A stretch of 64,000 nucleotides of DNA from Acetobacter conturbans (GTDB lineage: Bacteria > Pseudomonadota > Alphaproteobacteria > Acetobacterales > Acetobacteraceae). The position numbers and the translations under genes are program-made. The notes beneath the pieces were generated by a model, which saw nothing but the letters and a program-made list of their open reading frames with translations, did not search any database and was not told the origin of the DNA. Positions 1 to 9,317 of the stretch are shown here, piece after piece (within the stretch, counting starts at the first letter, position 1; every line of letters starts with the position of its first letter). The DNA is taken from NCBI RefSeq assembly GCF_011516755.1, contig NZ_WOSY01000002.1, positions 186,001 to 250,000 on the forward strand, read 5' to 3'.

Positions 1-866
1 CGCTGGGCACCAAGATCGGTCTGCGCGACGATAAGAGCGCGGTTGGTCTCGACGAGCTGCTGATCGGCGACTGTTACGCCACCCTGAGCGTTAGGGCTGC
101 CTGAATGATCGATTTCCGCTGCGATCAGGCCATTTTTTTCACGGAAGTTTTCGACAGCCTGCTCCGCTTTACGAAGCCTTTCACGCAGCGGCACGATCTG
201 CTCATCCAGCAATCCGTTTGCGCGCCAGGTCGCTGCAATTTTCATATGGCGTTTAAAGTCGAGATATACGTCTGCAAAGGCATTCGCGATATTCGCGCTC
301 AGATCAGGACGACCTGTCCGGGCACTGATGGTGATGATGTAGGAACGTCCATCATTCAGGATCGTGATGTTCTGCACCAGCAGGTCACGCACGAGCTGAA
401 GTTTCTCCGTCGCCGTCAGCGGCTTCGGCGGCTCAAACTGACCTATGATTTTCTTGAATCGCTCAACGAGCTTCGCCTTCAGAGGGACCTTTTCCATCTT
501 GGCGCGGTAGTACGGATCGTTGACAAGGTTCAGTCGTTCGGCAACCGCCGTGGCGACCGCCTGACTCTTCAGCACCCCGACTTCCGTGTTGATGGCCACA
601 GCATCGACATCAAGCGATGTCTGGGTGGCCTGCAGGTCCCTGAACTGGGCCTGACGCGTGCCGATCATAAGTGCGGAAGACGCATCATAGTAAGGCGAGA
701 GCGTAAGAATGCCTGCCGCTGCCGGAATAGTGATACCCAGCGTCACCAGCAGAACCAGGAGCCACCGCCGTCGGATGATTTCAAAAATCTTCAGGGGCGA
801 AACATGGGATGGATCAGGAGGTGGCTGGGTGGTTCCATCGAATAAAGGAATCTGAACAGCATTCAT
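1..866 (-). CDS. GumC/Wzz-type exopolysaccharide chain-length and export protein, N-terminal part (cut by window edge)
   Basis: Polysaccharide co-polymerase of the Wzz/GumC/ExoP group, which sits in the inner membrane and controls chain length and export of a Wzy-dependent exopolysaccharide. About 288 residues are visible from ATG at 866 and the frame stays open to base 1, so the C-terminus, including any BY-kinase domain, lies outside. A Pro-rich start is followed by RRRW and a hydrophobic segment (about residues 35-56), then a Wzz-like periplasmic region. The visible part ends in a charged, Glu/Arg-rich stretch likely to be coiled coil (from about residue 238). It lies 106 bp downstream of the priming glycosyltransferase on the same strand, so the two probably form an operon. 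Family assignment is by overall pattern. Whether a kinase domain follows cannot be seen. Confidence 0.85.
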   Translation of the reverse strand, partial: MNAVQIPLFDGTTQPPPDPSHVSPLKIFEIIRRRWLLVLLVTLGITIPAAAGILTLSPYYDASSALMIGTRQAQFRDLQATQTSLDVDAVAINTEVGVLKSQAVATAVAERLNLVNDPYYRAKMEKVPLKAKLVERFKKIIGQFEPPKPLTATEKLQLVRDLLVQNITILNDGRSYIITISARTGRPDLSANIANAFADVYLDFKRHMKIAATWRANGLLDEQIVPLRERLRKAEQAVENFREKNGLIAAEIDHSGSPNAQGGVTVADQQLVETNRALIVAQTDLGAQ

Positions 867-972
867 CGCGGGCAATCCGTAGGGCAAGACACAAACAAAA
901 TAGGCTACAGCAGGATGATGAAAACCGGGTGCACTACTGCAGACTCATACCAGCCCCCGTTTCGGCACGATG

Positions 973-1755
973 CTATCGGGCTCCTCTTTGGAGCAATACA
1001 GCAGGTACCGTCTTTAACAGTATGATAAAATCGCGCCACAAACTCCACTTTCGGACGTAATCCGTATCGAGCATCACACGCTCTGTATACGTCGTGTCAC
1101 TGCGTCCGCTGATCTGCCACAAGCCCGTAATACCCGGACGAACGGCTTTATAGTAACGAACATTGGCCCCGTAATATTCAAGTTCTTTCGTCACCACGGG
1201 GCGTGGGCCGACAAGGCTCATATCCCCTCGGATCACATTGAACAATTGAGGCATTTCATCCAGGCTGGTTTTGCGAAGAAAACGTCCAACGCGAGTCACC
1301 CGCGGATCATTTGTCAGCTTGTGAGACGCAGCCCATTCCGCCGCTGCCGAAGGGTCGGTTTTCAGAAGTCTGTCCAGAACAGTATCCGAATCGACCACCA
1401 TTGAGCGGAATTTATAGCAACTGAACGGCACGCCTTTACGACCGATTCGGACATGCCCGTAAAACACCGGGCCGCCGTCAAGCCGCACAAGACCCCACAA
1501 CGGCCCCAGGACCGGCAAAGCAACGACAAGAAGTGACGATGCGATGACCACATCGAGAGTCCGCTTGGCCATAAGTCCGGCCCGACCACTTTCAGTCGTC
1601 GCAACAGTCGTCGGCCCTTCTTCTTCGACAAAATCACTATAATCGTCTGAAATAGATGGAATAGTTTCTCTTTCCAGCGCAGCGACTTTCATAGTCCGGT
1701 CCCCCGTTCCCATTACAGTCTTGTCTATATGTGGAATGGAGACTGCCTTAACCAT
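973..1755 (-). CDS. Undecaprenyl-phosphate sugar phosphotransferase (GumD/WcaJ-type priming enzyme, short form)
   Basis: Membrane enzyme that transfers a sugar-1-phosphate from a UDP-sugar to undecaprenyl phosphate, the first step in building the exopolysaccharide repeat unit. The 260-residue protein has a polar N-terminus, one hydrophobic segment (about 68-90) and a bacterial sugar-transferase domain. Typical motifs are KFRSM (115-119), DEMPQ (166-170), LVGPRP (181-186) and RPGITGLWQ (206-214). It lacks the multi-helix N-terminal half of full-length WcaJ/GumD, so it is the short PglC/AceA-like form plus a 60-residue leader. ATG at 1755 is preceded by GGAGGTGA five bases upstream, a near-perfect ribosome binding site. 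It heads the operon with the GumC-like gene and diverges from the outer-membrane export genes. The sugar used cannot be told from sequence. Confidence 0.92.
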   Translation of the reverse strand: MVKAVSIPHIDKTVMGTGDRTMKVAALERETIPSISDDYSDFVEEEGPTTVATTESGRAGLMAKRTLDVVIASSLLVVALPVLGPLWGLVRLDGGPVFYGHVRIGRKGVPFSCYKFRSMVVDSDTVLDRLLKTDPSAAAEWAASHKLTNDPRVTRVGRFLRKTSLDEMPQLFNVIRGDMSLVGPRPVVTKELEYYGANVRYYKAVRPGITGLWQISGRSDTTYTERVMLDTDYVRKWSLWRDFIILLKTVPAVLLQRGAR

Positions 1756-2134
1756 TTTTCACCTCCACACCAGCAAGACATTAACTCTATTTTAAAGAAC
1801 TTTTTGGCATGATGGAGGCCATTATTGGGCAGAACATCCATCATAAAAACAAGATTGCGCCTAACTTTTGAGTTGAGGCCGCTGATCTGGCAACTGACCA
1901 GATATTAATAGATTATGATCGAATTCAAGATCACGAGGATGTGAAAATAGCGTTTTTTCGAAGAAAAATTCTCTAGGCGTTTAAATGTCATTAATAATGC
2001 TTCCATAAGTGCGTGCAGCCTTGTCATATATGGACCCATGAGGTGAACCTCATTATAGGGACCAGCCTAAGGCCAGCGAATAACCATCCGAAGAAACGGC
2101 GCACGAGATGCTAAAGGGACGAACTGTTTAAACT
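1756..2134. promoter_or_regulatory. Divergent exopolysaccharide control region with several palindromes
   Basis: A 379-bp AT-rich interval between the divergent priming transferase and beta-barrel genes. It holds several inverted repeats: ATGAGGT-GA-ACCTCAT (2038-2053), ATCTGG-N7-CCAGAT (1885-1903), TGATC-N8-GATCA (1916-1933) and CATATATG (2025-2032). These are candidate operators. No -35/-10 pair was assigned with confidence. Regulation by a dimeric factor is inferred from symmetry only. Confidence 0.5.
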
Positions 2135-3457
2135 ATGTATTACAGCAGGTTCCGTCCCTTCTGTGGCCTTCTGGCCGTCATGGCAGTCGCTCCCTCCTGT
2201 GCTCATGCTCAGGTCGTCACCCAGTATTTTCCCTCTCTGGGCGTCGGGGCGGGCGAATTAAGCGAAGAAGCCGCACAGGTAAGAGCAACACGCTCATACC
2301 AGCCGCTTGGTTACCGCAATGGTCCACTGACAGTAAATCTCGATGGCGATGAGCGCATCGGCTATACCACCAATGCAGATCAGTTGCAGACCGGACACAA
2401 AAGTTCGCTCATCAATACGCGTGGTCATATCGGGGCAGTCCGAATGCTGAACCACGAGGATCAGGTGCATGCCGATGTCAGCGTGTCCGATCTGCGGTAT
2501 CCGTCCCGCTCGCTGGAAAACCGCACGACCTGGACAGCTAACGTAGGCGGCACCAAGCATTTTGGGCATGATGAACTGGGTGCGGCCTTTACCCACCTTT
2601 CCCTTGTGCAGATGCCGACAGAATCAGGTGCTCTCCTCATTCTGGGCCCTGTTCCCTATAACCTTGACGATGGCCGCGTCAGTTATCTGCTCACGACACA
2701 TGGCCGTCTGAGTTTCCAGCCTGAAGTTTCGGTTCAGCACTATTACTTCGGCAAGCCGCGACTCACCGGGATCTCCCCGTTTCAGGACCAGAGTTACCGT
2801 GACCGGGTCGTCATCAATGAAGCGGTCACGGGACGCTATCAGATGATGAAAAACAGCCATCTTCTGCTGGTGGTTCAGGGCACGCAGATCAAATACAAAT
2901 CCACAAATGAAGATTTTCCGGTGCGAAGCTCCAACGGATTTTCAGTGCTGGGTGGATATAGCTGGAACGAAGCCGGACCGTTCCAGTTTCGCGCGGTGTT
3001 CGGCTATCAGCGTCGTATTTTCTCATCCACCCTGTATGGCTCCCTCAGTTCTCCCATCGCGCAGGCCAGCGTCCGCTGGCTGCCGACGCGCCTGACCACC
3101 GTGTCAGCGTCCGTCGCCCACGGCATTGAAGATGCTGCGTTCGAGGGAATTGTCGGTTACACGAATACCAGCGCGGAATTACGGGTCACTCATGCCTATT
3201 CCCGCAATATCGTCTTCGATATTCACGGCAATCTGCGCAAGGCCCACTATCCGGCCAGTCCAGCTCAGCTTATCGGCACGCCTATCGGGCAGGAGGCCAA
3301 TAACCAGAGTGCTTATGGCGGTGGAGTAAGCGCTCATATCTATTTGAATCGACACGTCAGTCTCGACTTCAATTACGATTACATGAGCCAGAGTGCTTAC
3401 ATGGGACCGCTTTTCCCCACCCATCTTGTTACGGCTGGAGTTCACTTTGCCCTGTAG
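2135..3457 (+). CDS. Outer-membrane beta-barrel protein of the exopolysaccharide locus
   Basis: A 440-residue exported protein with a signal peptide (hydrophobic core about 9-20, Ala-His-Ala-Gln cleavage region near residue 26). The rest alternates polar and aromatic residues, as in beta-strands, and the C-terminus is hydrophobic (HFAL), as in outer-membrane barrels. It resembles the putative beta-barrel porin 2 proteins found beside polysaccharide export genes. It is followed by a Wza/GumB-like lipoprotein and diverges from the GumD- and GumC-like genes, so a role in exopolysaccharide passage or anchoring is likely but inferred. The ribosome binding site is weak (AAGGGA about 15 bases upstream of ATG), so the exact start is less certain than the frame. 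Confidence 0.75.
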   Translation: MYYSRFRPFCGLLAVMAVAPSCAHAQVVTQYFPSLGVGAGELSEEAAQVRATRSYQPLGYRNGPLTVNLDGDERIGYTTNADQLQTGHKSSLINTRGHIGAVRMLNHEDQVHADVSVSDLRYPSRSLENRTTWTANVGGTKHFGHDELGAAFTHLSLVQMPTESGALLILGPVPYNLDDGRVSYLLTTHGRLSFQPEVSVQHYYFGKPRLTGISPFQDQSYRDRVVINEAVTGRYQMMKNSHLLLVVQGTQIKYKSTNEDFPVRSSNGFSVLGGYSWNEAGPFQFRAVFGYQRRIFSSTLYGSLSSPIAQASVRWLPTRLTTVSASVAHGIEDAAFEGIVGYTNTSAELRVTHAYSRNIVFDIHGNLRKAHYPASPAQLIGTPIGQEANNQSAYGGGVSAHIYLNRHVSLDFNYDYMSQSAYMGPLFPTHLVTAGVHFAL

Positions 3458-3581
3458 CCACCACGCCTCCCTTTCAGCTGTTCCGGCTTCCGGGCAGTCC
3501 TCCCAAACCCGGCAAAACCACGCCCCTCAAGGCGCGGCAACACCGCCAAGCCAACCTCTGTTCAACAGGAAGCCTCAGGAT

Positions 3582-4169
3582 ATGACACGGCGTAATTTCC
3601 TTGCCAGCCGCCGGATGCGATCCATCGCCGTAACAGGCACGATTGCCTTTTCGCTTTCAGCCTGTGCTGACGGTTACGGCCTGAAGCCCGTGCCACCTTA
3701 CGATCCGGGCACATACACGCTCGGCGTGGACGATCAGATCCGTGTCATCACCTACGGACAGGATCAGCTGACATCGGACTTCCGTGTCGACAGCACGGGC
3801 AAGGTCGCCTTTCCTTTGACGAGCGGCCTTCAGGCGGCAGGGCTGACCACCAATCAGTTTGCCGATGAGGTAAAGGAAGCGCTCGAACATTCACGCATGT
3901 TGCGCGACCCGAAAGTTTCGGTGGAAATTACCGCCTACCGCATGGTGTCAGTGCTGGGTGAGGTCGCCCGACCGGGTCAGTATCCTTACCAGCCAGGCAT
4001 GACCATGCTGACAGCCGTCGCTTCCGGCGGTGGTTTCACTTACCGTTCGCTGGAAAGCCGCGCCTACGTTATCCGCCAGGAAGGCGACAGAAGCGTGGTC
4101 GGCAAGCTGCGCCCCCAGGATTATGTAAAGCCCGGCGACGTAATTAAAATCTACGAACGCCACTTCTGA
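3582..4169 (+). CDS. Polysaccharide export lipoprotein (Wza/GumB family)
   Basis: Outer-membrane polysaccharide export protein, predicted to form the exit channel that works with the GumC-like co-polymerase. The ATG at 3582 is chosen because AGGAAG lies 10 bases upstream and the protein then opens with a signal peptide ending in the lipobox LSAC (Cys28). The open frame runs further upstream but only through a low-complexity stretch overlapping the preceding gene. A PES domain (about 38-120) carries LGVDDQIRV and FPLTSGLQAAGLT, and an SLBB-like part (about 125-190) carries VLGEVARPGQYPY. At 195 residues it is the short GumB type rather than full-length Wza. The N-terminus MTRRNFLASRR resembles a Tat twin-arginine motif; this may be chance. 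Confidence 0.88.
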   Translation: MTRRNFLASRRMRSIAVTGTIAFSLSACADGYGLKPVPPYDPGTYTLGVDDQIRVITYGQDQLTSDFRVDSTGKVAFPLTSGLQAAGLTTNQFADEVKEALEHSRMLRDPKVSVEITAYRMVSVLGEVARPGQYPYQPGMTMLTAVASGGGFTYRSLESRAYVIRQEGDRSVVGKLRPQDYVKPGDVIKIYERHF

Positions 4170-4175
4170 GGTGCC

Positions 4176-4212
4176 GCCGTCCTTTTTCCCTTGTTCGGGA
4201 AAGAAGGACGGC
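4176..4212. terminator. Bidirectional hairpin terminator
   Basis: GCCGTCCT and AGGACGGC enclose TTTTCCC-N6-GGGAAAGA, giving a long stem with U-rich and A-rich arms. It lies exactly between the convergent export lipoprotein and sucD genes, so it probably serves both. Confidence 0.75.
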
Positions 4213-4228
4213 TGAACCTTTCGTTGGA

Positions 4229-5104
4229 TTACCCTTTCAGAGCAGCCTGAAGCGTGGTGCCCAGATCAGCGGGCGTCGGCGCAATATGAACGCCAGCGGA
4301 CTTCAGCGCCTCGATCTTGGCCTGCGCCGTGTCGTTCCCACCTGAAATGACAGCGCCGGCATGACCCATCCGGCGTCCCGGTGGCGCGGTGATACCGGCG
4401 ACAAGCCCGACGACAGGTTTTTTGGTCTTGCTGTCCCGCAGAAACTGAGCCGCATCGATTTCCGATGAGCCGCCAATTTCTCCAATCATGATGATGGACT
4501 GCGTTTCAGAGTCGGCCAGAAAACGCTCCAGCACATCGATGAAATCCAGACCTTTGATCGGATCGCCACCAATCCCGACACTGGTGCTTTGCCCCATTCC
4601 CAGAACAGTCGTCTGCGCGACCGCCTCATAGGTCAAAGTGCCCGAGCGCGACACGACACCCACAGAACCGCGCCGATGGATAGGACCCGGCATGATCCCG
4701 ATCTTGCAGGCATCGGGCGTAATCACGCCAGGACAGTTCGGTCCGACCAGAAGGCTGCGCGAATGATCAAGTGCTGAACGCACTCGCAGCATGTCCTGAA
4801 CGGGAATCCCTTCCGTGATGCACACAATGAGCGGAATCTCTACCGAGATGGCCTCAAGAATGGCATCCGCCGCCCCTGCGGGAGGAACGTAAATAACCGT
4901 CGCATCAGGCTTCGTGGCTGTAACGGCCTGATCCATCGTGTCGAAAACCGGGAGGCCGAGATGCGTCTGCCCACCACGCCCCGGCGTCACGCCCCCGACA
5001 ATGGCGGTGCCATAAACCAGCGACTGTTCGGAATGAAACGTGCCCTGAGCGCCGGTGAATCCCTGCACCAGGACTTTTGTATGCTTATCGACGAGAATGG
5101 ACAT
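4229..5104 (-). CDS. sucD: Succinyl-CoA synthetase alpha subunit
   Basis: Alpha subunit of succinate-CoA ligase, which interconverts succinyl-CoA and succinate with nucleotide phosphorylation in the TCA cycle. The 291 residues cover the CoA-binding domain ([12 protein letters not shown] near residue 16) and the ligase domain, with the phosphohistidine at His248 in [13 protein letters not shown]. Length and motifs match SucD. The residues are closer to E. coli SucD than to malate-CoA ligase MtkB, which I considered. The start overlaps the sucC stop as TGATG, so translation is probably coupled. A hairpin terminator follows. Several acetic acid bacteria replace this enzyme with a CoA-transferase, so its presence says something about TCA completeness. 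Confidence 0.95.
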   Translation of the reverse strand: MSILVDKHTKVLVQGFTGAQGTFHSEQSLVYGTAIVGGVTPGRGGQTHLGLPVFDTMDQAVTATKPDATVIYVPPAGAADAILEAISVEIPLIVCITEGIPVQDMLRVRSALDHSRSLLVGPNCPGVITPDACKIGIMPGPIHRRGSVGVVSRSGTLTYEAVAQTTVLGMGQSTSVGIGGDPIKGLDFIDVLERFLADSETQSIIMIGEIGGSSEIDAAQFLRDSKTKKPVVGLVAGITAPPGRRMGHAGAVISGGNDTAQAKIEALKSAGVHIAPTPADLGTTLQAALKG

Positions 5105-6303
5105 CAGGCAGTCCTCCGGGAACGAACGGCAGCGACAATCTTGCGGGCAGCGTCTCCCAGATCCGTTGCCACGGAAACATTGAGACCGGATTTCTCAAGG
5201 AGAGAGAGCCCCTCCTCCACACGCGTTCCTGCCAGCCGGACGACGAGGGGCACTTTCAGACCGACTTCCTTGCAGGCGTCGATCACGGCGCCCGCGATCA
5301 GGTCGCACCGCATGATGCCGCCGAAAATATTGACCAGCACACCTTCGATTTCCGGATCGCTCAGAAGGATACGGAACGCGGCGCTGACTTTCTCACGCGA
5401 AGCCCCACCGCCCACATCCAGAAAATTCGCGGGCGACTCACCTTCTTCATGGATGATGTCCATCGTCGCCATGGCAAGACCCGCGCCGTTGACCATGCAG
5501 CCGATCGTGCCGTCGAGACTCACATAGGACAGGCCGAACCGTGCGGCATCCTGCTCGCGGGGGTCTTCCTCATTCGGATCGCGTAATTCGAGCAGCTGAC
5601 GGTGACGAAAAAGGCCATTGTCGTCGAAAGACATTTTCGCATCGAGGGCGAGAAGAGTGCCTTCCTTCGTCACCACGAGCGGATTTGTCTCGATCATGGA
5701 AGCATCAAGGCTGATGAAAGCCGTATAGGCGCTCCGTACGATTTTTGCGAAATCGTTGATCAGGCCGCCCTGCAAACCCAGATGGGTGGCCAGAACCCGT
5801 GACTGATAATCAGCCAGCCCCAATTGGGGATCGATACTGACTGTCAGGATCTTTTCCGGTGTTTTTTCCGCCACGTCCTCGATGCTCATACCACCGGCCT
5901 GAGACGCGACGATCACGATCCGCCTGAGAGCCCGATCGACAAGCATGGAGAAGTAAAGTTCACGCTCAATGTTGCATCCGGCTTCAACATACAGCTTGTG
6001 CACGACCCGGCCTTTCGGGCCTGTCTGGCGTGTGATCAGCGTGCGATCCAGCATTTGATAAGCAGCTGTTTTGGCTTCATCCGGGCTATGAACGCGTTGC
6101 ACGCCCCGGACATCGGGATGGTCCTTGAAATGACCCGCGCCACGCCCGCCGGCATGGATCTGCGCTTTCACCACACACAGACCTTTTGGCAGGGAACGGA
6201 CAGCATCGCGCGCTTCGTCGGGCGAATGCACCACAATGCCCTGCGGGGTCGGAACGCCATAGGAGCGCAGTAACTCCTTGGCCTGATATTCATGGATATT
6301 CAT
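5104..6303 (-). CDS. sucC: Succinyl-CoA synthetase beta subunit
   Basis: Beta subunit of succinate-CoA ligase, carrying the nucleotide-binding ATP-grasp domain and the succinate site. The 399-residue protein starts [12 protein letters not shown], the family's standard N-terminus. The start at 6303 is preferred over an upstream in-frame ATG because of this match and because GAGAGG lies just upstream. The N-terminal two thirds form the ATP-grasp fold ([27 protein letters not shown]). The C-terminal domain contains [10 protein letters not shown] and [12 protein letters not shown], which contact the alpha subunit. It is the first gene of the sucCD operon. The roughly 340 bp upstream probably contain the promoter. 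Confidence 0.95.
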   Translation of the reverse strand: MNIHEYQAKELLRSYGVPTPQGIVVHSPDEARDAVRSLPKGLCVVKAQIHAGGRGAGHFKDHPDVRGVQRVHSPDEAKTAAYQMLDRTLITRQTGPKGRVVHKLYVEAGCNIERELYFSMLVDRALRRIVIVASQAGGMSIEDVAEKTPEKILTVSIDPQLGLADYQSRVLATHLGLQGGLINDFAKIVRSAYTAFISLDASMIETNPLVVTKEGTLLALDAKMSFDDNGLFRHRQLLELRDPNEEDPREQDAARFGLSYVSLDGTIGCMVNGAGLAMATMDIIHEEGESPANFLDVGGGASREKVSAAFRILLSDPEIEGVLVNIFGGIMRCDLIAGAVIDACKEVGLKVPLVVRLAGTRVEEGLSLLEKSGLNVSVATDLGDAARKIVAAVRSRRTA

Positions 6304-6648
6304 GATTTCCTCTCCGCAGTCTGCTTCATAGCCGTGCACCCGCTATGGTCATTTTTTCTTTCTTATAACTCAGCGTTTTATAGGAAACTGATTTTCATGC
6401 CACCATTGCCGCGTTGTTCAAGCTTTAGTGCAAAAATCCTTGTCCAAAAGCTGGCTTATCCTCCCGTACCACGCGAATACGTCATGCAACACCATGATCG
6501 TGCACAGGATTTCCTGAGCGTCACCGCCCCCCACCCGTTCACATCCCTGCAGAGTCCACACGACCTCAAACATGTGTGACTATACCGGCACCCGGGCGGC
6601 GGCGTACCGTCAGACAACAGCAGACCCACAACTGCAGGCTTCCAAGCG
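6304..6648. promoter_or_regulatory. Divergent intergenic region between sucC and the quinone oxidoreductase
   Basis: About 345 bp without a supportable gene. AT-rich stretches near 6355-6400 (such as TATAAAA on the minus strand) could supply the sucC promoter, but I could not assign a -35/-10 pair. The short ORFs here show no family pattern. Confidence 0.35.
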
Positions 6649-7662
6649 ATGACCCTCACGATCCCCGATACCATGAACGCCATCCTGCTGGATGAACCCG
6701 GCGGTCCCGAGGTGCTGCACCTTGGAACAACCGCGACACCCAAACCCGCAGCAGGAGAAATTCTCGTGCGCGTGGAAGCAAGCGGGGTCAATCGACCGGA
6801 CATCATGCAACGGAAGGGACACTACCCGCCTCCGGCTGGTGCAAGCCCACTCTTGGGTCTGGAGATCGCCGGAACGGTTGTGGCGCATGGTCCCGTGCTG
6901 GCGGGCGTTACCTTTCCACCCATCGGAACGAAAGTCTGCGGACTGACCAATGGCGGTGGCTATGCGGACTACTGCGCCCTCCCGGCCTCCCAGTGCCTGC
7001 CCTGGCCGCAAGGCTATGACGCCGTGAAGGCGGCTGCGTTGCCGGAGACATTCTTCACTGTCTGGTCAAATCTTTTCACCACCGCTCGTCTGGAGAAAGG
7101 TGAAACCGTTCTCATCCACGGGGGTGCCGGTGGCATAGGGACAGCTGCCATCCAGATCGCGAAGGCAATGGGGGCCATCCCGCTGGCGACAGCAGGGGAC
7201 GCGGAGAAATGCGCTCTCTGCGAAAAGCTTGGGGCCACCGCGATCAACTATAAAAGCGATGATTTTGTCGAAAAGGTGCTTGAGCACACCAATGGAAAAG
7301 GCGTGGATGTCATTCTCGACATCATGGGTGGCCCTTATTTCAGCCGCAACCTTCAGGCGCTCGGCATGGATGGTCGTCTGGTGATCATCGCGATGCAAGG
7401 GGGGCCGAAGGCCGAGAATGTCAGCCTGACGCGCATCATGACCAAACGTCTGCATGTGACAGGCACGGCACTCCGCCCCCGTAGTCGCGAATACAAGGGC
7501 GACGTGGCGGCTGCCTTGCATGAACATATCTGGCCGCTTCTGGATTCAGGAGCGCTTGCGCCCGTCATCCACGCGACATTCCCTTTTGCTGAAGCCACTC
7601 AGGCCCATGAAATGATGGAAGACGGCAGTCACAGCGGCAAGATCATCCTGCTCCATTCGTAA
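6649..7662 (+). CDS. NAD(P)H quinone oxidoreductase, PIG3/zeta-crystallin family
   Basis: Zinc-independent medium-chain reductase expected to use NADPH to reduce quinones or enones in the cytoplasm. The 337 residues show an N-terminal GroES-like domain (VRVEASGVNRPDIMQRKG, about 40-57) and a Rossmann domain with GGAGGIGTAAIQIAK (158-172). The PIG3 subfamily is suggested by DIMQRKGHYPPP and ALRPRSREYKG. The catalytic zinc ligands of alcohol dehydrogenases are absent, as expected. An internal ATG at 6673 (MNAILLDEPGG) is an alternative start, because most homologues begin there. The alpha/beta hydrolase follows 20 bp downstream on the same strand. Confidence 0.85.
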   Translation: MTLTIPDTMNAILLDEPGGPEVLHLGTTATPKPAAGEILVRVEASGVNRPDIMQRKGHYPPPAGASPLLGLEIAGTVVAHGPVLAGVTFPPIGTKVCGLTNGGGYADYCALPASQCLPWPQGYDAVKAAALPETFFTVWSNLFTTARLEKGETVLIHGGAGGIGTAAIQIAKAMGAIPLATAGDAEKCALCEKLGATAINYKSDDFVEKVLEHTNGKGVDVILDIMGGPYFSRNLQALGMDGRLVIIAMQGGPKAENVSLTRIMTKRLHVTGTALRPRSREYKGDVAAALHEHIWPLLDSGALAPVIHATFPFAEATQAHEMMEDGSHSGKIILLHS

Positions 7663-7682
7663 CCGGTATCGGACGTTTTTTC

Positions 7683-8480
7683 ATGCTTCTGCACGCCATC
7701 GAACGCGGTCCCGACTCCCCGGCAGCTACAGACCTGCCTCCCCTCGTCTTCCTACATGGACTTTTCGGACGCGGCCGCAATTTCGGATTTTTCCAGCGGC
7801 GTCTTTCAGAAACGCGCCGCACGGTGGCCTTCGATCTGCGCAATCATGGGGACAGTCCGCATGGCCCGATGGACTACCCGACGATGGCGCAGGACGTCCT
7901 TGAAACGCTCGATCATCTCAAAGTTTCTCCTGCGATTGTCGTTGGTCATTCAATGGGTGGCAAGACAGGCATGATGCTGGCGCTCAGACACCCGGAAATC
8001 GTCACGAAACTTCTGGTCGCCGACATTGCACCCGGTGAAGGCGGATTTTCTCAAGGTCACGACCTCGCCGCCAGACTGGCCGCCCTTCCCCTTCCTCCCC
8101 ATCTGACCCGTGCGGATGCCGATGCACTTCTATCGTCGGTGATCAGGGAACCCGATGTCCGAAATCTCATGCTCCAGAATCTGGATCTGGGCGAAAACCC
8201 GCACTGGAGCATCGGAATTCATGAAATCGCTGCCGCCATGCCGGCAATCGTTGGATGGCCCTCCATTTCCGATGGCACGCACTACGATGGTCCAACTCTA
8301 TTCGTGGCGGGAGGCCGTTCCGACTATATCCAGCCGGTAAACTATCCCGAAATGAAACGGCTTTTCCCGAACTACAGGCTCACCACCATCGAAGGAGCGG
8401 GGCACTGGGTTCATGCCGAGAAACCTAATGAGTTTTTTGAACTGCTCACCCAATTCATCGGGTCGGATCAAGTAGCGTAA
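7683..8480 (+). CDS. Alpha/beta hydrolase, YbfF-like esterase
   Basis: Small cytoplasmic serine hydrolase of the YbfF/ABHD11 type. In 265 residues it has the oxyanion segment FLHGLFGRGRNF (23-34), the nucleophile elbow GHSMGG with Ser90, a likely acid at Asp214 (GGRSDY) and the catalytic His241 (GAGHWVHAEKP). DLRNHGDSPH (51-60) is the classic family motif. The substrate is unknown; YbfF homologues hydrolyse short acyl thioesters and esters. It is 20 bp downstream of the quinone oxidoreductase and 34 bp upstream of an uncharacterised lipoprotein, which suggests co-transcription without a clear shared pathway. Confidence 0.85.
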   Translation: MLLHAIERGPDSPAATDLPPLVFLHGLFGRGRNFGFFQRRLSETRRTVAFDLRNHGDSPHGPMDYPTMAQDVLETLDHLKVSPAIVVGHSMGGKTGMMLALRHPEIVTKLLVADIAPGEGGFSQGHDLAARLAALPLPPHLTRADADALLSSVIREPDVRNLMLQNLDLGENPHWSIGIHEIAAAMPAIVGWPSISDGTHYDGPTLFVAGGRSDYIQPVNYPEMKRLFPNYRLTTIEGAGHWVHAEKPNEFFELLTQFIGSDQVA

Positions 8481-8514
8481 AGACTCTAAACCCGGAAAAG
8501 GATCGGACTTCTTC

Positions 8515-9300
8515 ATGACCGTTCAACGGATGTTTGCTGCTGCCTGCATCATGCTTTCCCTGACCGCCTGTTCTGACAATAAGCTGCCTTACGCCGTTTT
8601 GCGGACGGGTGATTTGCCGGAAACATCCTTTGAACGCCTCCAGAGCATTACAAACGAACAAAACGCCCGCTTGCATCGGCCCGAAGCTCATCCGGAAAAA
8701 ACGGGAGGCGTCTTTCTTGAGCCGCAATATGTTTACAGCATCGCCTCTCCCTTCACGCCTGCGACCACCGATCTGCTGGTCGGGCCTTTCACCGCTCTCC
8801 CTTCCAACCAGAAGACCACACAAGTTGCGGCGAACCTGCCCAAAGCGATCGTTGAGCGCCTGAAATCACAGGGACTTTTCCATTCCGTCTCGTTGACGAA
8901 CCCTATGGCTCCGCCGGAGCCTTCCGCGATCATCATGACGGGCACCGTCTGGCAGGCCGACAGCACGGACAGCGGATTGCGCGGGGACGCGCACACCCAG
9001 ACGGAAATCCTGTTGTACCAGAATGGAATGGTGAAAGGCGCCATGGTGCTTAGCCTGACCCAGCTTGACGGCACTGTGCTGTTTCCATCGACAGCCGTTC
9101 TGATCGGTGTCGCACTTGCAAGCGCAGCTCAGGGCTCACGGGCTGGATATACCGCGAACACACTTGCTCACATCATGAAGAAAACTGCCGCAGGCAGGCT
9201 GGAAGGCATTAATACCAGCAACTCCGAAGACACGACGCTGAAATTTACAGCGCCGCTTCCTCTGCCATCCCAGCCCGTGATGAACGCTTCACTTCCCTGA
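8515..9300 (+). CDS. Uncharacterised exported lipoprotein
   Basis: I do not recognise a named family. The 261-residue product starts with a lipoprotein signal peptide ending in LTAC (Cys19), so it should be lipid-anchored in the periplasm or outer membrane. The rest is a mixed polar sequence. One segment (about 195-210, AVLIGVALASAA) is hydrophobic enough to be a buried helix. It tends to be Pro-rich near the end. The layout resembles small outer-membrane lipoproteins with a secretin- or GNA1162-like fold, but that is only an impression. It is last in a possible three-gene run and converges on spoVR with a 17-bp gap and no obvious terminator. Confidence 0.7.
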   Translation: MTVQRMFAAACIMLSLTACSDNKLPYAVLRTGDLPETSFERLQSITNEQNARLHRPEAHPEKTGGVFLEPQYVYSIASPFTPATTDLLVGPFTALPSNQKTTQVAANLPKAIVERLKSQGLFHSVSLTNPMAPPEPSAIIMTGTVWQADSTDSGLRGDAHTQTEILLYQNGMVKGAMVLSLTQLDGTVLFPSTAVLIGVALASAAQGSRAGYTANTLAHIMKKTAAGRLEGINTSNSEDTTLKFTAPLPLPSQPVMNASLP

Positions 9301-9317
9301 TTTAGGAAAAGCCTGCC

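Noticed and set aside
105..845. Long plus-strand open frame of 246 codons
   Set aside because: It lies antisense to the GumC-like gene, whose translation shows a clear Wzz-type domain. The plus-strand product has no family pattern.
4229..6303. Malate-CoA ligase (mtkAB) instead of sucCD
   Set aside because: [12 protein letters not shown] and the overall residues are closer to SucD, and no serine-cycle genes are adjacent.
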